In this document: positions 15,721 to 23,998 of the stretch, one piece after another
Layout: every line of letters starts with the position of its first letter
Position numbering within the stretch: position 1 is the stretch's first letter
Origin: an uncultured bacterium
GTDB taxonomy: Bacteria > Verrucomicrobiota > Kiritimatiellia > RFP12 > UBA1067
DNA: 37,286 nucleotides
Direction of reading: 5' to 3'
Assembly: GCA_902779565.1 (NCBI GenBank)
Contig: CACZCD010000010.1
Coordinates: forward strand, 1-37,286
The notes under the pieces: generated by a model
Seen by the model: only the letters and a program-made list of their open reading frames with translations
Database searches by the model: none
What the model was told of the DNA's origin: nothing
Made by a program: the position numbers and the translations under genes

Positions 15721-16929
15721 ATGATAAAAAGAGTGTTATATCTGAATAACATCCGTCCATTTATCGGGACGGATGTTATCAAAGTCATTACGGGCATGCG
15801 GCGCTGCGGTAAATCTGTCCTATTGGAGCAGATTCAGGATGAATTGAAATGTTCAAATCCACAGGCTCGCATATTTGCCGTAAATCTTGATGATGATGAA
15901 AATAAGCATTTCCTTGAAAAAGGGGTGCTCTACCATCATCTGAATGACCTACTGAATAAGGCCGGCGATGAAATGGTGTACATTTTCCTTGATGAGATAC
16001 ATGATGTCGAGGAATGGGAGACGGCCGTCAATTCCTTGCGGATGCGGAAGAACGCAGATATCTACATTACAGGTTCAAACTCTAAGCTTCTTTCTGGAGA
16101 ACTTGCGACATATCTTACTGGACGGTACGTAGAAATTCGCATGACGCCGTTTTCATTCGTTGAATTTATGGAGGCGGCCAGAACGATATTCCCGGATGAA
16201 GACACAACGCAACTGTTCAATAGATATCTAATGGCAGGAGGCGTGCCGTTTCTCGCAAAGTTAGGCTACAATCAAGATGCATGCCGTGCCTATCTTCAGG
16301 ATCTATATGGTGCAATTCTTCTCAAGGATGTTGTTAGAAGAAAACAGATTCGTGATGTCGATCTGCTTGATCGTATCGTTCGCTTCGTCATGGCAGAATG
16401 TGGACACACTTTTTCGGCTCGACGCATTGTCGATTTTCTTAAGGGGGAAAGGAGAGAGACCTCGGTTGAGACTGTCTTGAACTATCTCACTGCCTGCGAG
16501 GAGGCTTTTCTGATAGCACGGGTGCCGCGACAGGATCTTATTGGAAAGAGAATTCTTGCGGTGGACGAGAAGTTTTATGTTACTGATACAGGAATCCGCA
16601 ACACGGTTGTGCGGGGAAGTCTTAGACGTGATGTTGATCAGCTTCTCGAGAATATTGTATATTTCGAGTTCATGCGTCGCGGATATGACATCAGCATTGG
16701 ACGGCTGAAAGAGCGCGAAGTCGATTTCGTCTGCGATAAGGGAGCGGAAAGGCTCTATGTTCAGGTGGCATTCGTGCTTGGAAATGAAGAGACTCGTCAA
16801 CGGGAATATGCTGTGCTCGAGGATGTTAAGTCTGCGGACGGTAAACTTCTTTTGACGATGGACAGGCTCGATATGAGCGATGGAACGATTCGACATCAAT
16901 ATATTCCTGATTTTCTTCAGGGGAAGTAA
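15721..16929 (+). CDS. AAA ATPase with DUF4143 domain
   Basis: ATP-binding protein of the AAA_14/DUF4143 family, often found in many copies per genome and of unknown role. The P-loop is in VITGMRRCGKSVLLEQI (about residues 22-38), Walker B in YIFLDEIHDVEEWE (about 90), and the sensor region is ADIYITGSNSKLLSGELATYLTGRY followed by TPFSFVEF, a family hallmark. The C-terminal DUF4143 part includes FYVTDTGIRN and a REVDFVCDKG segment resembling a nuclease-like E-D motif. ATG 15721 is chosen over the in-frame ATG at 15631 because the latter lies upstream of the promoter and operator-like sites. The base composition is clearly AT-richer than the neighbours, and the gene sits between two copies of a repeated block, both signs of transfer. 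The length of 402 residues is normal. Confidence 0.92.
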   Translation: MIKRVLYLNNIRPFIGTDVIKVITGMRRCGKSVLLEQIQDELKCSNPQARIFAVNLDDDENKHFLEKGVLYHHLNDLLNKAGDEMVYIFLDEIHDVEEWETAVNSLRMRKNADIYITGSNSKLLSGELATYLTGRYVEIRMTPFSFVEFMEAARTIFPDEDTTQLFNRYLMAGGVPFLAKLGYNQDACRAYLQDLYGAILLKDVVRRKQIRDVDLLDRIVRFVMAECGHTFSARRIVDFLKGERRETSVETVLNYLTACEEAFLIARVPRQDLIGKRILAVDEKFYVTDTGIRNTVVRGSLRRDVDQLLENIVYFEFMRRGYDISIGRLKEREVDFVCDKGAERLYVQVAFVLGNEETRQREYAVLEDVKSADGKLLLTMDRLDMSDGTIRHQYIPDFLQGK

Positions 16930-16948
16930 TGATATGAGCCGCGTGGGG

Positions 16949-17140
16949 GCCCTGCATGGCTGCGTCTGGAGACGTTAATGCAGTTTGCATCTTCGTCAGG
17001 ATGTCGGGGATGTTGAATTTGTCGAGGGATGAGAAGTTGACTTCGCTGGCAACTTGCCCGCCATCTTGACCAACATGGTGCAAAGCGCGGCGGCCTGAGT
17101 GTGTGGTGCATGTAAGTTGTGGTTTATGGTATAATTCACG
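16949..17140 (+). repeat. Duplicated intergenic block, copy 2
   Basis: Direct-repeat partner of 15420-15702, starting 20 bases after the ATPase stop codon. It lacks the operator-like insert of copy 1 but keeps the shared promoter end, which here abuts the gene at 17143. The two copies differ by scattered substitutions and small indels, so the duplication is not recent. Confidence 0.85.
17125..17135 (+). promoter_or_regulatory. Extended -10 promoter of sialidase/CE15 gene
   Basis: TATGGTATAAT with TATAAT at 17130-17135. Only 7 bases separate it from the ATG at 17143, predicting a leaderless mRNA. No ribosome binding site is visible before this ATG. Confidence 0.65.
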
Positions 17141-17142
17141 GC

Positions 17143-19509
17143 ATGGAAAACTTGGCTGAAAAAAGATTCGCGTGGCGAGTGGCATCGGTTTGCGTCCTCG
17201 CCGTTCTGGGTGTTCGGTCGGCGGCGGGGTTCCCGCTCGTGGACATTTCCGGCGACAAGTCGAAAGATGTCGTTATCGCCGCGGGGCGACCGGACTTTTA
17301 TCAGGGCCATCCGACCACGGTGCTGCTGCCCGATCAGCGGCTGATCGCGGTGTGGTGCGTGCCGCATGGCGGCTGGTGCGGTCCCGCCGCAGAGTCCTGC
17401 AACGGCGGGAGGACGTGGACACGCATCGACGACCGATTCCCGGCGGGCTTTGGGCGGAATGTGAACTGCCCGAGCATCTACCGGCTCGTGGGGCCGGACG
17501 GCAAGGCGCGGCTTTGGGTGTGGAGCCAGGTGAAGATGCTGCCGGACGCCAAGAACGACCGCGACCGCCGCGAGCTTGGCGCGCCCATGCCATCCGTGAT
17601 GAGCGAAGACGAAGGCATGAGTTGGCGGGAAATGCCGCCGCTCGGTCCGGCGTTTCGGTGCGTGATGACCTTTTCGTCGATCGTTCGCCTGAAGGATGGC
17701 GCCTATCTCGGGATGTTCCATCGTGGGCCGGGCGGGCGCGACTGTGCGCCGCTGGAGGTTCTGCAGAGCGTGACGCGTGACGGCGGCTTTACCTGGAGCG
17801 AGCCTCAGGTCGTCTGCCGCGTGGAGGGCAAGAACCCGTGCGAACCCTACGTGTTCCGCTCGCCGGCGGGCGATGAACTCTGCTGCCTGATGCGCGAGAA
17901 CACGCACAAGGGATGCAGCCTGATGATGTTCAGCCGGGACGAGGGCAAGTCCTGGTCCACGGCGGTGGATACGCCGTGGGCGCTCACCGGCGACCGGCAT
18001 CAGGGCGTGACGCTGCCGGACGGACGGCTCGTGATCGTGTTCCGCGACATGGCGCCGGCCTCGCCCACGCGCGGCCACTTCGTGGGGTGGGTGGGACCTT
18101 ACGCCGCCATCAAGTCGAAAGCCGAGAAAGGCACCTACCGCATCAAGCTTCTGCACAACTATGCTGGATGTGACTGCGGCTATCCCGGCATCCATCTGTT
18201 CCCCAGCGGAATGATCGTGGCGACGACGTACATCAAGTATTGGAACGACGCCCGTCAGCAGTCGGTGGTCAGCGTCCGGTTCAAGATCGACGACACGGAC
18301 CGGATGATGAAGGGCGGTGAGAAGCGTCGGCCGCCGCATTCGGTGCTGGAGCAGATGCCGCCCGTCAACCTGCCGGAACTGATGAAGGCGTTCGACGGCA
18401 CCGAGGTGAAGTCCGTCGCGGACTGGGAGCAGAAGCGCCGCCCGGAGATTCTCGACTTCTTCACGAAGAACATGCACGGGATCCGTCCGGTGGAACGTCC
18501 GGAGGGGCTTGCCTTCACGCCGCTCGAGGCGGATCGGGAAATGCTGAACGGCAAGGTGATCCGCAAGCACGCGAAGATTTCGTTCAAGGGGCCGCGCGGC
18601 GACTGGTCGTTCAACGTCGTGGCGTTCCTGCCGAAGACGGACCGCCCGGTGCCGGTGTTCGTCTTCATCTGCAACCAGGCGCTGGAGAAGTATGTCGATC
18701 TTGAACTGAAGACCATCTCGTTCTTCTGTCCGGTGGACCTCATCACGAGCCGCGGTTATGCGGTGGCGGTGTTCAAGAACACGGAGCTGGCGCTTGACGA
18801 ATACCCGCCGGACCTGACGGACGGAAAGTTGACGGTGCAGGACCCCGTGTTCACGAACGGGCTGTACGCCTGCTTCGTGCCGGAGCGCACCTACCGCAGC
18901 TGGAGCGCGATCTCGGCTTGGGCGTGGGGCGCGAGCCGCGTGGTGGACTGGATCGAGACGGAGCCGGCGTTCGATGCGAAGCACGTTGCGATAATCGGGC
19001 ATTCGCGCGGCGGCAAGACGTCGCTCTGGGCGGGGGCGACGGATCCCCGGTTCGGGCTCGTCTGCGTGAACGATTCCGGCTGCTGCGGCGCGAAGCTCAA
19101 CCATGTGCCGGTTTGCCTTTCCGAGACGATCGCGATCGACAACCTCGTGAACCCGCACTGGTTCTGCCGGGCGTACCGCGAGTTCAACGGACGCGATGCG
19201 GTGCTGCCGTTCGACCAGCACTGGCTTGCGGCGCTCACGGCGCCGCGCCTCCTGTACATCGCCTCGGCGACGACGGACTACGGTGCGGGACCGTGGGGCG
19301 AGTTCCTCACGGCGCGCCATGCGTCGCCGGCCTGGGAGCTTTACGGGAAGAAGGGGCTTGTCGAAGAAGGACCGTTCCGTCCCGAAACGCCGTTCCACAA
19401 GGGATGCGTGGGGCACCATCTGCGTTCGGGCGGACACAGCTTGAACCATTACGACTGGGGCTGCTACATGGATTTCGCCGACCGCCATGGCTGGCGTGCG
19501 TCCCGATGA
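17143..19509 (+). CDS. Sialidase-like (BNR) domain fused to CE15 glucuronoyl esterase-like domain
   Basis: Exported two-domain protein; a signal peptide follows [12 protein letters not shown]. Residues about 30-390 form a BNR/sialidase-type propeller: Asp-box-like repeats [24 protein letters not shown] and SRDEGKSW are spaced through it, and a late [19 protein letters not shown] blade fits exo-sialidase-like proteins. From about residue 410 a carbohydrate-esterase family 15 fold follows, with the nucleophile elbow [14 protein letters not shown] (S621) and the histidine motif [10 protein letters not shown] (H765). CE15 enzymes cleave ester bonds between glucuronic acid and lignin or other alcohols. 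The start is set by the signal peptide and by the promoter lying just before it; an in-frame ATG at 17119 is inside the upstream promoter region. Real sialidase activity is doubtful, because the arginine triad was not verified. Confidence 0.82.
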   Translation: MENLAEKRFAWRVASVCVLAVLGVRSAAGFPLVDISGDKSKDVVIAAGRPDFYQGHPTTVLLPDQRLIAVWCVPHGGWCGPAAESCNGGRTWTRIDDRFPAGFGRNVNCPSIYRLVGPDGKARLWVWSQVKMLPDAKNDRDRRELGAPMPSVMSEDEGMSWREMPPLGPAFRCVMTFSSIVRLKDGAYLGMFHRGPGGRDCAPLEVLQSVTRDGGFTWSEPQVVCRVEGKNPCEPYVFRSPAGDELCCLMRENTHKGCSLMMFSRDEGKSWSTAVDTPWALTGDRHQGVTLPDGRLVIVFRDMAPASPTRGHFVGWVGPYAAIKSKAEKGTYRIKLLHNYAGCDCGYPGIHLFPSGMIVATTYIKYWNDARQQSVVSVRFKIDDTDRMMKGGEKRRPPHSVLEQMPPVNLPELMKAFDGTEVKSVADWEQKRRPEILDFFTKNMHGIRPVERPEGLAFTPLEADREMLNGKVIRKHAKISFKGPRGDWSFNVVAFLPKTDRPVPVFVFICNQALEKYVDLELKTISFFCPVDLITSRGYAVAVFKNTELALDEYPPDLTDGKLTVQDPVFTNGLYACFVPERTYRSWSAISAWAWGASRVVDWIETEPAFDAKHVAIIGHSRGGKTSLWAGATDPRFGLVCVNDSGCCGAKLNHVPVCLSETIAIDNLVNPHWFCRAYREFNGRDAVLPFDQHWLAALTAPRLLYIASATTDYGAGPWGEFLTARHASPAWELYGKKGLVEEGPFRPETPFHKGCVGHHLRSGGHSLNHYDWGCYMDFADRHGWRASR

Positions 19510-19542
19510 GATGACACAGGGGCGGGCCGCTGTTTTCGCATC

Positions 19543-19553
19543 TGTGGTATAAT
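19543..19553 (+). promoter_or_regulatory. Extended -10 promoter of lysS
   Basis: TGTGGTATAAT with TATAAT at 19548-19553. It is followed by a 25-base leader containing AAGGAG (19568-19573) six bases before the ATG at 19579. Confidence 0.65.
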
Positions 19554-19578
19554 TCACGGGTTTTCTGAAGGAGAAGAT

Positions 19579-21033
19579 ATGGACGTTGAAACGAACGAAT
19601 ACCGCGAAAACCGACTTGCGGCGATGGCGGAGCTTGAAAAGCTCGGCTTCAAGCCGTATGGCCGCGCCTATCCGCATGACGACCTGGTGAAGATCCGCGC
19701 CGAGTTCGAGGAGGGGAAGGAGGTCTCCGCCGCCGGCCGCCTCCTCATGATCCGTCGCATGGGCAAGATGAATTTCTGCACCATGAACGACGGCACGGAC
19801 AAGTTCCAGCTCATCTTCAAGCGCGACGAACTGGATGAGCGGCTGTTCGCCGGCTTCAAGCAGCTCCATCTCGGCGACATCATTGGCGTGAAGGGTGTGC
19901 TCTTCACCACGCAGCGCGGCGAGAAGTCGATCATCGTCAAGGACTGGGAGATGCTCTCCAAGGCATTGGAGCAGCCGCCGGAGAAGTTCCACGGGCTTAC
20001 GGATCAGGAGGAGCGCTACCGCCGCCGTTACGTCGATCTCATGACGAACGACGAGTCGCGCGCACGTTTCTTCCTGCGGTCGAAGATCCTGGCCGAGACG
20101 CGCAAGTATCTCTGGAGCAAGGGGTTCAGCGAGGTGGAGACGCCCATCCTCCAGTCGCAGGCGGGCGGCGCGGCGGCGAAGCCGTTCGAGACGCACTTCA
20201 ATGCGCTGGACCAGCACATGGTGCTGCGCATCGCCCCGGAGCTTTACCTGAAGCGTCTGCTCGTGGGCGGCATGAACAAGGTGTTCGAGCTGGGCAAGGA
20301 CTTCCGCAACGAAGGCATCGACCGCAGCCACAATCCGGAGTTCACGGTGTTGGAGGTGTACGAGGCCTACGGCGACCGCACCTCGATGGAGAACATCATC
20401 GAGGGACTCATCCCGCATCTCTGCGACACGGTGATCGGCACACGGCAGATCGAATACGGCGAGGCGAAGGAGGTCATCGATTTCACGCCGCCGTACCGTC
20501 GCGTCGCCTATGCCGATCTCGTCAAGGAGAAGATGGGGTCCGACTGGTTTGAGCTGCCGTTCGAGACGCAGCTGGAGAAGGCCAAGGCGGCCGGCCGGGC
20601 CGAAGAGGTGAATCTGGAGCTGGACGGCGTGACCGATTCGCTCATGCTCACGCACGAGGTGTACGACAAGATGATCGAGAAGGGGCTCCGGCAGCCGACC
20701 TTCGTCACGCGCCTGCCGCATGAATTCGTGCCGCTCGCCAAGGCATGCGAGGACGACCCGAAGCTGGTGGACGTGTTCGAGTTCGTGGTCGGAGGACGCG
20801 AGCTGTGCCCCGGCTACACCGAGCAGAACAATCCGCTCGAGCAGCGCAAGGCGCTGGAGAACCAGGCGGGCGAAGACACCGAGAAGATCGACGAGGATTT
20901 CATCTCCGCGCTCGAGTGCGGCATGCCGCCGACGGGCGGCCTCGGCATCGGCATGGACCGGCTCGTGATGCTGCTGACCGGCGTGGACGGCATCCGCGAT
21001 GTGGTGCTCTTCCCGCAGATGAAGAAGGCTTAA
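19579..21033 (+). CDS. lysS: Lysyl-tRNA synthetase, class II
   Basis: Charges tRNA-Lys with lysine in the cytoplasm. The N-terminal OB-fold contains VSAAGRLLMIRRMGKMNFCTM and DGTDKFQLIFKRDE. The catalytic core contains QEERYRRRYVDLM (motif 1 region), the motif 2 region FRNEGIDRSHNPEFTVLE, and motif 3 GGLGIGMDRLVMLLTG near the end. The length of 484 residues is typical for bacterial LysS. A strong ribosome binding site and promoter precede the ATG. It is followed after 29 bases by the mechanosensitive channel gene, so the two may share a transcript. Confidence 0.97.
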   Translation: MDVETNEYRENRLAAMAELEKLGFKPYGRAYPHDDLVKIRAEFEEGKEVSAAGRLLMIRRMGKMNFCTMNDGTDKFQLIFKRDELDERLFAGFKQLHLGDIIGVKGVLFTTQRGEKSIIVKDWEMLSKALEQPPEKFHGLTDQEERYRRRYVDLMTNDESRARFFLRSKILAETRKYLWSKGFSEVETPILQSQAGGAAAKPFETHFNALDQHMVLRIAPELYLKRLLVGGMNKVFELGKDFRNEGIDRSHNPEFTVLEVYEAYGDRTSMENIIEGLIPHLCDTVIGTRQIEYGEAKEVIDFTPPYRRVAYADLVKEKMGSDWFELPFETQLEKAKAAGRAEEVNLELDGVTDSLMLTHEVYDKMIEKGLRQPTFVTRLPHEFVPLAKACEDDPKLVDVFEFVVGGRELCPGYTEQNNPLEQRKALENQAGEDTEKIDEDFISALECGMPPTGGLGIGMDRLVMLLTGVDGIRDVVLFPQMKKA

Positions 21034-21062
21034 GGCAAACAAAGAACGAAAGGAAAACGACG

Positions 21063-21965
21063 ATGACAAATGAAGTGGCAAACGCGGCCGGTGCGGCCGC
21101 AACCGGCGCGAGTGGACTTAACGATGCGTTGAGTGCGCAGCTCACGCAGGGACAGGAGCTGTGGAGCCAGATTCTGGCCTGGCTTTCCGAGAGGGGGCTG
21201 ACGTTTGCCGTCAACCTTCTCGTGGCGCTGTTGATCCTTCTGGTGGGCATGTTTGCGATCAAGCTGATCCGTGCGTCCGTTGCCAGGGCGCTCGCCAAGG
21301 TGAACAAGATGAGTAAGCTGCTTTCCGACTTCCTTGTGAGCGTGGTGAGCAAGACGTGCTGGGCGGTGCTGTCGCTTGTGGTGCTGCAGCGTCTCGGCGT
21401 GAACGTTGGGCCGCTCATCGCCGGCCTCGGCGTGACGGGCTTCATCCTCGGCTTTGCGTTCCAGGAAACGCTCGGTTCGTTCGCCGCCGGCATGATGATC
21501 GCGCTCAACCAGCCGTTCAAGGTGGGGGACTACGTGGTCGCGGGCGGCGTTGAGGGTGCGGTGCTGGAGCTGAACATGATGGCGACGGTGTTCGCGACGG
21601 CGGACAACAAGAAGGTCGTGGTGCCGAACAAGGTTGTCTGGGGCAGCGCCATCACGAACTTCTCCGCGCTCGGCAAGCGCCGCGTGGATACGAAGGTCGC
21701 CGTCGATTACGGCACGGATCTCAAGAAGGCGGTCGAAGTCGCGCGCGAGGCGATCAAGAGCATTCCCGGCGTGCTTGCCGATCCGCCGCCGGCCGTCGCG
21801 GTCGCTTCGCTCGACGATTCCGCCGTCACGATCAATCTGCGTCCGTGGGCGACTTGCGCCGACTACTGGGCCGTCTATTCTGCGGCTCAGGAGACCGTCA
21901 AGAAGGCATTCGAGGCGAATGACATCAAGATTCCGTTCAAGCAGCTCGTCGTGCACAACGCCTAA
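21063..21965 (+). CDS. Small-conductance mechanosensitive channel, MscS family
   Basis: Inner-membrane channel that opens under membrane tension to release solutes during hypo-osmotic shock. There are three hydrophobic helices near residues 35-60, 75-100 and 105-135; the pore helix reads GLGVTGFILGFAFQETLGSFAAGMMI, with the Gly/Ala packing typical of MscS TM3, followed by NQPFKVGDYV. The beta domain contains VVVPNKVVWGSAITNFS, which corresponds to the conserved PN...I.N.S motif. The length of 300 residues matches the compact MscS form. ATG 21063 is chosen because it follows GAAAGGAAAACGACG and starts the amphipathic N-terminus; the open frame upstream only overlaps lysS. A nearly identical leader, AAAGGAAAACGAC, precedes the acyl-CoA dehydrogenase gene at 23999. 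Confidence 0.95.
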   Translation: MTNEVANAAGAAATGASGLNDALSAQLTQGQELWSQILAWLSERGLTFAVNLLVALLILLVGMFAIKLIRASVARALAKVNKMSKLLSDFLVSVVSKTCWAVLSLVVLQRLGVNVGPLIAGLGVTGFILGFAFQETLGSFAAGMMIALNQPFKVGDYVVAGGVEGAVLELNMMATVFATADNKKVVVPNKVVWGSAITNFSALGKRRVDTKVAVDYGTDLKKAVEVAREAIKSIPGVLADPPPAVAVASLDDSAVTINLRPWATCADYWAVYSAAQETVKKAFEANDIKIPFKQLVVHNA

Positions 21966-22009
21966 ACGCGTTTGTGCTTCCCGTCGGAAAAACAGAAAGG
22001 AGAACCGTT

Positions 22010-22498
22010 ATGAAAAGGTCGATCATTTTTGCCATTGTTGGCGGCTTTGTTGCCGGTGCCGCTTGGGCTGTCCCTCCCGGCCATCCCCCGCACCACGTGG
22101 GGCCCGGTCCGATGCATGCGAACCACCATCACGGTATGGGGCATGGTCCGCATGGCGCCCCGCCGCATCACCACGCATTTCGTCGCGGGGCGCCGCCGCC
22201 GAGTCTGCGCGGTTGGCGGCGAGGGCCTGCGCCGCATCCACATTACCGGAGTGGCTGGTATGGGGAGATCTGGTATGATGCCTACGGGTATCCGTACTAC
22301 GGCCCCGCGGTTGTGACACCGGCGCCTGTCGTGGTGCAGCCTGCGCCCGCCGTGGTGACACCGGCACCTGTTGTGGTGCAGCCTGCGCCCGCCGTGGTGA
22401 CACCGGCACCTGTTGTGGTGCAGCCGCAGCCCGTCGTAGTGCCTCCGCCGCCACCTCCTCCGCCGCCACCTCCGCCGCCGCGGCCGGTGGTTTATTGA
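22010..22498 (+). CDS. Short exported His- and Pro-rich protein, unknown function
   Basis: Protein of 162 residues with a signal peptide (MKRSIIFAIVGGFVAGAAWA). The mature part starts with a region very rich in histidine, glycine and proline (HHHGMGHG, PPHHHAFRRG), then a YDAYGYPYYGP aromatic stretch. Next are three copies of a 14-residue repeat related to VTPAPVVVQPAPAV, and finally 13 consecutive prolines and RPVVY. The histidine stretch could bind metal ions and the Pro/Val tail could span the periplasm or contact the wall; both are inference. A clear ribosome binding site, GAAAGGAGAACC, precedes the ATG at 22010. It lies between mscS and dnaX with 44- and 17-base gaps. I do not recognise a named family. 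Confidence 0.75.
   Translation: MKRSIIFAIVGGFVAGAAWAVPPGHPPHHVGPGPMHANHHHGMGHGPHGAPPHHHAFRRGAPPPSLRGWRRGPAPHPHYRSGWYGEIWYDAYGYPYYGPAVVTPAPVVVQPAPAVVTPAPVVVQPAPAVVTPAPVVVQPQPVVVPPPPPPPPPPPPPRPVVY
22313..22438 (+). repeat. Three tandem 42-base repeats in the His/Pro-rich gene
   Basis: Units at 22313-22354, 22355-22396 and 22397-22438 begin GTGACACCGGCRCCTGT. Units 1 and 2 are nearly identical; unit 3 diverges in its second half. Each encodes VTPAPVVVQPxPxV. Copy-number variation between strains is plausible. Confidence 0.9.
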
Positions 22499-22515
22499 GC
22501 GCCTAATTGGATTCC

Positions 22516-23946
22516 ATGAGCAAAAAGGGACAAGCGGGCGAAGGGCGGCAGCATGTGGCGCTGCCGCTGAAGTACCGTCCGATGACGTTCGACGACGTCG
22601 TCGGGCAGGAGCATGTGGTGCGGACGCTGAAGCATGCGATCGAGTCGGGACGCATCGCGAACGCCTACCTCTTCGTGGGGCCGCGCGGCATCGGCAAGAC
22701 CACGACGAGCCGCATCTTCGCCAAGGCGCTCAACTGTCTCCATCCGAACGGCGCGGAGCCGTGCGGCAAATGCGAGAACTGCGTACAGATCGCCGAAGGG
22801 CGCGCTCTGGACGTAATGGAGCTGGATGGCGCTTCCCACAACAAGGTGGAGGATGTGCGTCCCATCATCGAGGCGGTGCAGTTCAAACCCGCCGCCTCGA
22901 AGTACAAGATCTTCATCATCGATGAATGCCACATGCTCTCCACGGCGGCGTGGAATGCGCTTCTCAAGACGTTGGAGGAGCCGCCGCCCTACGTGAAGTT
23001 CATCTTCGCAACGACCGAGGGCGACAAGGTGCTGGCGACGATCATCTCGCGCTGCCAGCGCTTCGACCTCCGTCGCATCCAGACGAACCAGATCGTCGAC
23101 CGGCTCAAGTACATCTGTGGCAAGGAGTCGATCCATGCGGACGAAGATGCGCTCCTCGCCATCGCGCGCGGGGCGGAGGGCGGCATGCGCGACGCGCTTT
23201 CCTCGCTCGATCAGCTGATTGCGTTCAAGGGCGACCCGATTGCCGAGACGGACGCGCTCTCCGTGTTCGGCCTCGTCTCCCGCTCGGAACTGGAGGGGTT
23301 GGCCGGCGCCATCCTGAAGGGCGATGCGGCGGCGATCCTCCGGGCCGTGGCCGAATTCGATTCCGCCGGCAAGAACATGCGTCGCCTCGCGGGCGAGCTG
23401 ATGGTGCATTTCCGAAACCTTGTGGTGTGGCAGGCCTTGGGCGCGAAGGCGGGCGACACGCTCGAGATCACGTCCGACCAGCGCAAGACGCTTGAAGAGC
23501 AGGCGAAGATGTGCGACAGCTCGCGCATCTTCCGGATCGCAGACAAGCTTGCGGAGATGGAGGACAAGCTCCGTTATGTGCTGAGCGTGCGCACGCTCAT
23601 CGAGATGACGCTTCTGCGGGCAGGGCGCATCGCCACGGTGGCGAGCATCGAGGAGCTGATGAAGGCCGTCCGTACGCTGAAGGCGGGTGGCGGTCTGCCG
23701 TCCGCCCCCTCGCCGGCTCACGGGACTCCTTCTGTTTCAGGAGGGGAGCGTGTTGCCCCCGCCGGTTCAGTCCAATCACCCGTTTCCGTTGCCCCCGCCA
23801 GGTCTGCGGCGGCAGCGCCCAAGTCCTCCGCCCCCCGCCCGACGCTCTCGGCGGCCGATCGCCAGGCGATCCTGGATGATCCGAAGCTGAACGACATCCT
23901 GAAGTCGGTGCCCGGTGCGAAGATCGTTGACATCAGTCAGAAATAA
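22516..23946 (+). CDS. dnaX: DNA polymerase III subunit gamma/tau
   Basis: Clamp-loader ATPase of the replicative polymerase. It opens LPLKYRPMTFDDVVGQEHVVRTL as in DnaX. Other landmarks are the Walker A GPRGIGKTTTSRIFAKALNC (about 55-74), a zinc-binding cluster with CGKCENC, Walker B KIFIIDECHMLSTAAWNALLKTLEEPP, sensor 1 FATTEGDKV and SRCQRFD. The C-terminal part after about residue 385 is a Pro/Ala/Ser-rich linker ending in a short conserved-looking tail. At 476 residues it is gamma-like in length, and no slippery A-rich frameshift site was seen, so separate tau and gamma forms are not evident. ATG 22516 is chosen over TTG 22507. No recR or ybaB-like gene follows, unlike many genomes. Confidence 0.96.
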   Translation: MSKKGQAGEGRQHVALPLKYRPMTFDDVVGQEHVVRTLKHAIESGRIANAYLFVGPRGIGKTTTSRIFAKALNCLHPNGAEPCGKCENCVQIAEGRALDVMELDGASHNKVEDVRPIIEAVQFKPAASKYKIFIIDECHMLSTAAWNALLKTLEEPPPYVKFIFATTEGDKVLATIISRCQRFDLRRIQTNQIVDRLKYICGKESIHADEDALLAIARGAEGGMRDALSSLDQLIAFKGDPIAETDALSVFGLVSRSELEGLAGAILKGDAAAILRAVAEFDSAGKNMRRLAGELMVHFRNLVVWQALGAKAGDTLEITSDQRKTLEEQAKMCDSSRIFRIADKLAEMEDKLRYVLSVRTLIEMTLLRAGRIATVASIEELMKAVRTLKAGGGLPSAPSPAHGTPSVSGGERVAPAGSVQSPVSVAPARSAAAAPKSSAPRPTLSAADRQAILDDPKLNDILKSVPGAKIVDISQK

Positions 23947-23998
23947 AACAGTTCACGAACGTGAGTTACACGCGATCACTTAATAAAAGGAAAACGAC

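Noticed and set aside
20745-21062. N-terminal extension of the MscS protein into lysS
   Set aside because: The added residues are an out-of-frame reading of lysS; a ribosome binding site sits before the ATG at 21063.
16996-21102. Very long open frame of 1368 codons on the minus strand
   Set aside because: It runs antisense across two well-supported genes (sialidase/CE15 and lysS) and through a non-coding repeat. The translation is Arg/His/Leu-rich without family motifs, as expected from the complementary strand of GC-rich codons.
22251-22275. TGGTATGATG as another promoter copy
   Set aside because: It lies inside the coding region of the His/Pro-rich protein, deviates from the consensus and has no gene start close behind.
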